From the NCBI GenBank assembly GCA_029624765.1, contig JARSSO010000040.1, positions 1-62,773 on the forward strand: a DNA stretch of 62,773 nt, read 5' to 3'. Both the position numbers and the translations under genes were made by a program. This document shows, piece after piece, positions 56,654 to 62,773 of this stretch; the stretch's first letter is position 1; each line of letters begins with the position of its first letter. The stretch is from Candidatus Contendibacter sp. Its GTDB lineage: Bacteria > Pseudomonadota > Gammaproteobacteria > Competibacterales > Competibacteraceae. Below the pieces are notes generated by a model that was not told where the DNA came from, did no database searches, and worked only from the letters and a program-made list of their open reading frames with translations.

Positions 56654-57799
56654 ATGATCAATCTATTCACCCACCACGCCGTCCTGGGGGCGCTGTCCCA
56701 ACCGCAAGCGAACATGATCGACCGGCCCGGCCTCAGCTACGGCCTGTTCCATCTCCACGCCCAGCCGATTAAACTCTACGGCACCCTCACCACCCGCGTG
56801 GAGTTTCAAGGCTTGAATATGGACATCGGCCACCTGCGTTCCATCCGTTGGAGCAAGGCGAACGACCCGCAAGCCTGGGTCGCCTACAACCGGATGCGCG
56901 GCCAGCAGGCCAGCGCCCTGGAACACGCCACCCCGGAGCAATTCTGGATCGACCGCACGCAGTGCCGCTACCCCGACGAGAACGGCCACGTCATCAACCC
57001 CAACCTGACCGACTGCCCTCAAGCCGTCAGCGCGGTCAAGGCCCTCGCCCTCGCCGCCCGCCAGGGCCAGAAGGTTTTCACGATCACTTCCAAGAACGCC
57101 GCGACCGTGTTGCCGCAACTTTCGGTCAGTCGCAGTGTGGCCGCTGAAATCCGCAACGCCGTCGCCACTGGCAAGGAAGTGACTGTGCATGAGAAGCCCA
57201 TCAACGCTTATGGCTTCAGCGGTACTGGCTACATCCTCGTCGATCCAGAGACCGGCGCAGGGGCGTATTTGATTGAGAGCCTATACGAAAACTAAATATA
57301 TTTAAAACAAATACTTACTGGCTGGCAGTGTAGCTTTTTAGACTTGGAAGGCGCTCTATCATCAGTAAGTCAATGTTTTTAAACAGCGAATTCCCATATA
57401 GGCTTTGAGAGCGGGGGGAATGGGGGGAGTCTGGCAACAAAAACCGCTTGGGCTTTAGGGGCAGTTATAGGAACTTTATTTTGGACGATTTTAGCTATTT
57501 TTATTGCGGCATTGATATATGCGATTATATCGCTTTTTATAACTATTTTGCCAGTAGTAGCAGCAGCTACAGCAGTAGTAATATCTGGAGCATCTCTGTT
57601 TATAAGTGCTGAAATTTATTTGTCAGACCCATGTATACAAGCAATTTTTCAGAATATTGGTGCGGGAATGATAGCGTCACCAATTGGTGCAGCTATAGGG
57701 AGTATAGTATCTGAGTTGGTTTATAGTCTAGCTTTAGGCTTGGGTATTACCTTAAATCTTGCAACAGGAGCATTTAAAACATGTTCGCAGACACCCTAG
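56654..57799 (+). pseudogene. Toxin cassette 3, split by a MITE
   Basis: The first part (56654-57295) is a pre-toxin segment that stops early after AYLIESLYEN. Removing 57278-57404 plus one TTGAG copy restores GAYLIESGGNGGSLATKT and runs in frame to the stop at 57799, giving about 338 residues. The tip has helices WALGAVIGTLFWTILAIFI, IYAIISLFITILPVVAAA and SLALGLGITLNLA, and a Cys pair (SDPCIQA, FKTCSQ) 50 apart. This is the only unit whose frame starts with its own ATG in the leader (MINLFTHHAVLG). Confidence 0.75.
57278..57404. mobile_element. 127-bp MITE-like insertion in cassette 3
   Basis: Terminal inverted repeats AGCCTATA / TATAGGCT; flanking direct repeats TTGAG at 57273-57277 and 57405-57409. 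Excision restores the conserved reading frame exactly, which proves an insertion. The core is AT-rich and has no gene. Confidence 0.8.
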
Positions 57800-58080
57800 A
57801 TTTCTTAACTTACTTTACAAAATTTTATGCCGTCAAAATTACACCGTTTATAATTATTCTTATGTATATTATTTTTCTAAACAGGAAAAAGATTTTAAGC
57901 AATATCATATATGCTATAATCTCAATCTTAATTTATATTTATGGATTTATTGTTTCTTTTTATGCTGGAATAACTGCTATAGGATGGTTTATCACTCTTA
58001 TAATACAATATAAACTTTATAATTATTTTAAGCCTCATATAAAAAACGTAAATTTAAATAATAGACCTGTTCCCAAATAA
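57781..58080 (+). CDS. Small membrane protein, likely immunity partner of tip 3
   Basis: 99 residues; the ATG lies 19 bases inside the end of tip 3. Two to three hydrophobic helices (ITPFIIILMYIIFLN, IIYAIISILIYIYGFIVSFY, GITAIGWFITLII) and a basic, polar C-terminus. Very AT-rich. No match to the other partners. Confidence 0.55.
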   Translation: MFADTLDFLTYFTKFYAVKITPFIIILMYIIFLNRKKILSNIIYAIISILIYIYGFIVSFYAGITAIGWFITLIIQYKLYNYFKPHIKNVNLNNRPVPK

Positions 58081-58088
58081 GCCCGTAG

Positions 58089-58105
58089 GGTACGCACCGC
58101 GTACC
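58089..58105. repeat. Cassette-boundary palindrome, unit 4
   Basis: GGTACGC-ACC-GCGTACC, perfect arms, 9 bases after the upstream stop. The leader ACTTTCGGCATGGCCAATCT follows, then the parent homology. Confidence 0.8.
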
Positions 58106-58185
58106 ACTTTCGGCATGGCCAATCTATTACTTCGCCAACCACGTACCACGCCATTCTGCGGGCGCTGTCCCAGCCACAAGCCCGA

Positions 58186-59127
58186 ATGATCGACCGGCCC
58201 GGCCTCAGTTACGGCCTGTTTCATCTCCACGCCCAGCCGATTAAACTCTACGGCACGCTCACCACCCGCGTGGACTTCAAGGGCTTGAACCTGGACATCG
58301 GTCACCTGCGCGCCCTGCGCTGGAGCAAAGTGAACGACCCGCCAGCCTGGGTCGCCTACAACCGGATGCGCGGCCAACAGGCCAGCGCCCTCGAACACGC
58401 CACCCCGGAGCAATTCTGGGTGGATCGCAACCAATGCCGCTATACCGACGAGAACGGCCAGACCGTCAACCCCAATCTGCCCGACTGCCCCCAAGCCGTC
58501 AGCGCGGTCAAGGCCCTCGCCATCGCCGCCCGTCAGGGCCAGAAAATCTACACGATCACCGCAAAGAACGCCGCTGTCGCCTTACCGCAACTTTCGGTCA
58601 GTCGCAGCGTAGCCGCCGAAATTCGTAACGCCGTCGCCGCCGGTAAGGAAGTGACCGTGCATGAGAAGGCCATCAACGCTTATGGATTCAGTGGAGTGGG
58701 CTATATTATCGTCGATCCCGATACGGGCAGTGGGGCGTATTTGATTGAGGGCGGGGGGAGTGGGGGATCTCTGGCAACTAAGATTGGATTAGCTTTAGGG
58801 TATACTTTGGCTATTTTAGGTCTTCTTATAATGATTACTACTATAGCTTATAGTATAAGTCTTGTTATAATAGAATATCTTGCGATTCAAGCTACCACAA
58901 TTGCTGCTTCAAATATAATTGCTGCAATGTCAACTTTGTTTTTTTCTTCTACTGAAACATTATCCGGCCCTTGGGCAACATTTTTTCGAGATATAGCATT
59001 GGCAACAATCGCGACGATGGCAAGTGTATTAGTATTACCTCCAATTACTGCACCCGCCGTTATTGTTGGGTTAGTTCTAGCAATTCTGGCTGCTATTATT
59101 GACGCTTTTGTCTATCCTTCTAGATGA
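58186..59127 (+). CDS. Toxin cassette 4: pre-toxin segment plus hydrophobic tip
   Basis: 313 codons from MIDRPGLSYG. Upstream, GTACCAC is inserted after AACCAC (about 58137-58143), which shifts the frame, so translation from the leader is impossible. The pre-toxin segment carries more changes than the others (RALRWSKVNDPPAW, RNQCRYTDENG, YTITAKNAAVALP). The tip (GGSLATKIGLALGYTLAI, LGLLIMITTIAYSISLVII, VLVLPPITAPAVIVGLVLAILAAI) begins like tip 3 but has no Cys pair. Confidence 0.7.
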   Translation: MIDRPGLSYGLFHLHAQPIKLYGTLTTRVDFKGLNLDIGHLRALRWSKVNDPPAWVAYNRMRGQQASALEHATPEQFWVDRNQCRYTDENGQTVNPNLPDCPQAVSAVKALAIAARQGQKIYTITAKNAAVALPQLSVSRSVAAEIRNAVAAGKEVTVHEKAINAYGFSGVGYIIVDPDTGSGAYLIEGGGSGGSLATKIGLALGYTLAILGLLIMITTIAYSISLVIIEYLAIQATTIAASNIIAAMSTLFFSSTETLSGPWATFFRDIALATIATMASVLVLPPITAPAVIVGLVLAILAAIIDAFVYPSR

Positions 59128-59344
59128 TCTATACCATGAAAACTCATCTTTTAAAATTTATAATTATATGGCTTCTTTTTTTTCATTGTTTAGAATTCTA
59201 TATATTTTCCTCGAAGGAAAAGTTGCAAATTATCTTATAATTTTTTTAATTTTAGCTTTTCTGGTTATTATTATTGCGTTATCTAAATCTTGGCGAACGC
59301 GGCGATCCTGGCGGGTTGACGACCCTGACGTGGAAGCCCGGTAG
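59124..59344 (+). pseudogene. Probable immunity partner of tip 4, frameshifted
   Basis: The ATG at 59124 overlaps the tip stop (ATGA). The frame gives a hydrophobic start (MKTHLLKFIIIWLLFF) but ends at 59240. A second frame, entered at the T8 run near 59171-59178, continues hydrophobic (VANYLIIFLILAFLVIII) to 59344. A slip in the T8 run would join them into a normal-size membrane protein. It could be a real frameshift or a sequencing error. Confidence 0.4.
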
Positions 59345-59352
59345 CCCAGTAG

Positions 59353-59369
59353 GGTACGCACTGTATACC
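59353..59369. repeat. Cassette-boundary palindrome, unit 5
   Basis: GGTACGC-ACT-GTATACC, two mismatches between the arms, followed by the leader GCTTTCCGGCAGGGCCAATCT. Confidence 0.7.
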
Positions 59370-59392
59370 GCTTTCCGGCAGGGCCAATCTAT

Positions 59393-59599
59393 TACTTCGC
59401 CAACCACGCCATTCTGGGGGCGCTGTCCCAACCGCAAGCCCGGATGATCGACCGGCCCGGCCTCAGCTACGGCCTGTTTCATCTCCAGGCCCAGCCGATT
59501 AAACTCTACGGCACCCTCACCACCCGCGTGGAGTTCAAGGGCTTGAACCTGGACATCGGTCACCTGCGTTCCATCCGTTGGAGCAAAGTGAACGACCAG
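59393..59599 (+). pseudogene. Toxin cassette 5, truncated pre-toxin fragment
   Basis: Homology to the parent runs from YFANHAILGALSQPQARM to RWSKVNDQ and stops abruptly at 59599, where a REP-type palindrome begins five bases later. About 120 codons of the pre-toxin segment and any tip are missing. It is the remnant of a deletion or REP-associated rearrangement. Confidence 0.75.
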
Positions 59600-59603
59600 C
59601 CCG

Positions 59604-59630
59604 GTAGGTCGGGCACAGAGCTTACCCGAC
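59604..59630 (+). repeat. REP-type palindrome GTAGGTCGGG...CCCGAC
   Basis: GTCGGG (59608-59613) pairs with CCCGAC (59625-59630), with the GTAG head at 59604. It is the same class as 33293-33323. It lies at the break in cassette 5. The next 110 bases contain no gene. Confidence 0.55.
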
Positions 59631-59743
59631 ATTCGCTTTCCCCAATCCCCCGAACTGGTCGGACAACACTCTACTTTTACCCGACTCACCCGGAAATTGG
59701 CCAATGCACTACCGCCGTTCAATGTAAACCTGGTCGCAGGCGG

Positions 59744-59760
59744 AGTACGCACCGCGTATC
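59744..59760. repeat. Cassette-type palindrome, degenerate copy
   Basis: GAGTACGCACCGCGTATC, arms TACGC/GCGTA intact. It lies downstream of the minus-strand CxxC gene, the same place relative to an immunity gene as in the other units but in inverted orientation. Confidence 0.6.
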
Positions 59761-59786
59761 CCACGGAGCGCGACGACTTCTCAACC

Positions 59787-60026
59787 TCAAGCGGCGTGGC
59801 GGTCAGTGGGTTGAGGTGCGGATTCCAAGAGGTCATCATCGTCGGTGAAAAAAGTATCCAGTGGTCGCCCTTGGAAGCGATATCCTTGATCACCAGGATA
59901 GGATTCCCGATGCGGATTTTCCCCCGACCACAAGCGCCTTGGGATTCCAGCCGGGAACGCGCGACAGGCTTGTTCGCCCAAATAGTGCGCGCAAATTTTA
60001 CAATTATCCTGGTACCCAACGATCAT
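59787..60026 (-). CDS. Small CxxC protein, likely immunity partner of the metalloprotease tip
   Basis: 79 residues; the ATG at 60026 overlaps the stop of the metalloprotease frame (ATGA). Sequence motifs CKICAHYLGEQACRAFPAGI, SGENPHRESYPGDQGYRF and a DDDD acidic tail match a family of small proteins with CxxC, CxAFPxGIP and SGE-H--PY-GD that I recall beside toxin or phage-head genes. No function is established. The translational coupling suggests an immunity or accessory role. Confidence 0.65.
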   Translation of the reverse strand: MIVGYQDNCKICAHYLGEQACRAFPAGIPRRLWSGENPHRESYPGDQGYRFQGRPLDTFFTDDDDLLESAPQPTDRHAA

Positions 60027-60683
60027 GGGATGATTCCTCCGTACTGCTGGTATAAATTCAATACATCGGCAAGCAACATTCTTCCCGCCAACAACGCCGC
60101 AAAGGTTTCCGCCATAAACTCGCGGACCGATTGCTCCGCATAGAGGCTGACCTGTGCCGCAATGGCCGCTTCTGGATGGGTCAATAACGGGTTCTTCCAA
60201 TACACTGTAGAGGCTTTCCGAAAAAACATCAAATGACCCAATTCATGCCAAATCGCATGATGCGGATGATCACTAGACCAATACTTGATTTGATATTGTT
60301 GCTTCGCCTCCGCCGCCGGATCAGACCAATACGTCGCTTGGGGATTTAGATACAAATACGATTTCCCTGTTCTCCTGCTAAACGCGAACGCTGTTGGCAA
60401 ATGATCGGATGGAATTTGAAGATGCCGCGCCCAAGTGGGAAATTTATGGGCATCCACCTTTAGATAATCAGGGGCAGCGATCCCTCGTCGTACCATCACG
60501 TCCAGCGCATCGTTTACTGCGTTGGCAATCGCCAAGCTTTGCTGATAGTCGGCCGACTTGACGCCCAGTTTGAGCGCCTCCTGCTCGGCCTGCTGAACGG
60601 TGTTGCTCCAGATGAATGCGGGCATGCCTTGATTATCCACCACCTTCCCCAGCCGCTTCCACTGGTATAGATTGGAGCGCCTG
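60023..60683 (-). CDS. Zincin metallopeptidase toxin tip, N-terminally truncated
   Basis: About 220 residues as preserved. The zinc motif is HELGH (IWHELGHLMFFRK) with a likely third ligand Glu in REFMAETFAALLAG. Upstream text (QGMPAFIWSNTVQQAEQEAL, NAVNDALDVMVRRGI) has no family I can name. The reading frame continues to 60784, but beyond ~60684 it is only antisense of the transglutaminase-like gene, so the native N-terminus (pre-toxin and carrier) is missing. It is oriented opposite to every other cassette. Confidence 0.65.
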
Positions 60684-62773
60684 CTAAACCCGACCGCCGC
60701 CCCGACCGCCGCCGATCTGGCCGAGACCCTGGACGCCCCCCAGACCGCCGCGATCCAGAAGTTGGCGGCCGAGCTGGGCCACAACCCGCATAAAATCTAT
60801 CAATGGGTGCATGACCACGTATTCTTCTTCCCCAGCTACGGCAGCGTGCAAGGGGCGCAAGACACGCTGGACAAGCAGAGCGGCAACGCCTTCGATCAGG
60901 CCAGCCTGTTGATCGCGCTGTTGCGCAGCGCCCGGATTCCGGCCCGGTACGTCTACGGCACGGTGGAGATGCCGGCGGCGCAGGTGATGAACTGGGTGGG
61001 CGGGGTGGAGACGCCGGACGCCGCCCAGCAGCTTCTCGGCCAGGGCGGGATTCCCAATACCGCCCTGGTGGCGGGCGGCACGGTCCAGGCGTTCCGCATC
61101 GAGCACGTCTGGGTGGAAGCGTATCTCGATTACCACCCCGACCGGGGGGCGAAGCACGTCGGCGGGCAGACTCCCGGCGATGCCTGGGTGGCGATGGACC
61201 CCAGCTTCAAGCAGTACACCTTCACGCCGGGGATGGACCTGCCAACCGCCGTGCCCTTCGACGCCCAAGGATTCCTGGAGCGCGCCCAGCGGGGCGCGAC
61301 GGTGAACGAGGCGGAAGGGTGGGTGCGGAATCTCAACCAAGCCCGTATCGAGCAAGACCTGCGCGCCTATCAGCAACGGCTGGACACCTACCTGAAGGCC
61401 CAGAAGAACGGCCAAGCGACCGTGGGCGACGTGCTCGGCACCCAGACCGCGACGATCGATCCCCTGCCCTATCTGGCTGGGACCTTGCCCTACACGGTCA
61501 AAACCACCGCCACGCGGTTCAGCGAACTGCCCGCCACCCTGCGCCACCAATTCCGCTACCGCATCTACCTGGATGCGCACAGCCGCCGGATCGAGGCGAC
61601 CCCGCTGTTGGAGTTTCAGGCCCCCACCGTGAGCCTGGCCGGCAAGAAGCTGACCCTGGCCTGGGTCGCCGCCAGCGCCGCCGATCAAAGAGCCATCGAA
61701 GCCCTGCTGCCCAAACCCCATGCCGACGGCAGTCCGATCCAACCGAGCGAACTGCCCACGAGCTTGCCGGCCAGCCTCCGCCTCAAGCCGCAACTGCGGG
61801 TCGAGGGCGAGGTCAAGGCCGAAGGCCCCGGCCTGTCGGTCGGCGCCGAACCGGTCGGGGCGGGCGCGTTCACCACCTACGCCCACCTGAACGACTGGGA
61901 CGAAACTGTCGAAGCCCTGGTCGCCGGTCAACAAACCGCCCTGGGCTTGAGTATTCAAGGGATCAGCGCCGCCCAACTGAAGACCCTGAAGGACCGGATG
62001 GACCAGACCAAGGCCACTCTCGAACGCGCCCAGGCCGCTCCGGAAAGCCAGCGCCCGGCGATCCTCAAGGACCTCACCGGCGAGAACCTCACCGGCGATC
62101 TGCTCACCGCGACAATCTGGGGCTACTTCGCCAACCACGCCGTCCTCGGGGCGCTGTCCCAGCCGCAAGCCCGGATGATCGACCGGCCCGGCCTCAGCTA
62201 CGGTTTATTCCATCTCCACGCCCAGCCGATTAAACTCTACGGCACGCTCACCACCCGCGTGGAATTCAAGGGCTTGAACATGGATATCGGCCACCTGCGT
62301 TCCATCCGTTGGAGCAAGGCCAACGACCCCACCGCCTGGGTCACCTACAACCGCCTGCGCGGGCAACAGGCCAGCGCCCTCGAACACGCCACGCCGGAAG
62401 CCTTCTGGATCGACCGCACGCAATGCCGCTATACCGACGAGAACGGCCACGTCATCAACCCCAACCTGCCCGACTGCCCCCAAGCCGTCAGCGCGGTCAA
62501 GGCCATTGCCATTGCCGCCCGCCAGGGCCAGAAGATTTTCACGATCACTTCCAAGAACGCCGCCGTCGCCCTGCCCCAACTCACTGTGAGCCGCACCGTG
62601 GCCGCTGAAATTCGTAACGCCGTCACCACCGGCAAGGAAGTGACCGTGCATGAGAAACCGATCAACGCTTATGGCTTCAACGGTACTGGCTACATCCTCG
62701 TTGATCCCGAGACCGGAGCCTGTCCATTACACACATCTCTAACCGGTGGATTGGATATGGAGATCAGACGCCA
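60684..62773 (+). CDS. Transglutaminase-like polymorphic-toxin carrier, partial at both ends
   Basis: 696 codons with no stop, running off the window. The N-terminus is lost at the junction with the metalloprotease. Residues ~30-180 are transglutaminase-like: NPHKIYQWVHDHVFFFPSYG, GNAFDQASLLIALLRSARIP, RIEHVWVEAY, DAWVAMDPSFKQ. The catalytic Cys position (G-x-C-x-D) is Ala (codon 60888-60890), so it is probably inactive. A long helical stretch follows, then the pre-toxin segment from YFANHAVLGALSQ (about 62126) to YILVDPETGA (about 62720). The last ~17 codons (CPLHTSLTGG) depart from the expected GAYLIEGG hinge. Confidence 0.8.

Noticed and set aside
53626..59369. CRISPR array
   Set aside because: The repeats are 17-bp palindromes spaced over 1 kb with genes between them; no regular spacers or cas genes.
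59279..60019. 246-codon minus-strand frame from a TTG at 60019
   Set aside because: It overlaps the CxxC gene in another frame and runs antisense through cassette 5. The ATG-coupled CxxC frame has better family support.
60684..62168. Long minus-strand open frame opposite the carrier
   Set aside because: It is antisense to a plus-strand frame with clear transglutaminase and pre-toxin motifs; Gly/Gln/His-rich text and no family support it.

Overview
The window comes from a GC-rich gammaproteobacterium. The housekeeping order (leuS-lptE-holA-proA-nadD-rsfS-rlmH-maf-rng-yhdP-nitrilase-tldD-pmbA, with purM-purN and nadA beside it) is gammaproteobacterial. The density of caspase, SUMF1, AAA-ATPase, Uma2 and REP-type repeats resembles large-genome sewage and sulfur-cycle lineages such as Competibacter or Chromatiales relatives. 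That lineage guess is inference only. No tRNA, rRNA or CRISPR array was recognised.

Region 1 (1-5 kb): a YoeB toxin remnant abuts the 3' end of an HpaB/4-hydroxybutyryl-CoA dehydratase family gene. Then come a rhodanese/TusA pair and a minus-strand trio. The trio encodes a protein with a sigma-region-4-like helix-turn-helix, a protein of unknown function, and a Lon(S16)-like Ser/Lys protease domain with a C-terminal membrane anchor.

Region 2 (5-33 kb): a large accessory locus in which most products carry export signals. It has two FlgO/CsgG-like proteins (one fused to a PilO-like domain), an LPP20/FlgP-like and a FlgT-like protein, a vWA protein, an ABC/FtsX pair, two SUMF1 proteins (one fused to a caspase), a LysM/glycine-zipper lipoprotein, an ankyrin protein, a CHAP amidase and an S41 protease. 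Two AAA_35-type ATPase/PD-(D/E)XK paralogues form a 1.57-kb inverted repeat, and one of them is damaged in both active sites. The likeliest reading is an envelope-spanning, protease-equipped assembly of unknown function.

Region 3 (33-53 kb): a tightly packed housekeeping block with many ATGA/GTGA overlaps. leuS carries an in-frame REP palindrome in its editing-domain region. A second copy of that palindrome lies between the convergent purN and nadA.

Region 4 (53-62.8 kb): an array of polymorphic-toxin cassettes. Each unit has a 17-bp palindrome, about 45 bp of common leader, a pre-toxin segment of about 185 codons, an AT-rich hydrophobic C-terminal tip and a small membrane protein that is the likely immunity partner. 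The pre-toxin segment is the same as in the transglutaminase-like parent gene that runs off the right edge. A tip-only unit starts the array and a truncated unit ends it. Two MITE-like insertions and an oppositely oriented metalloprotease tip with its CxxC partner are also present. This is the most unusual part of the window.
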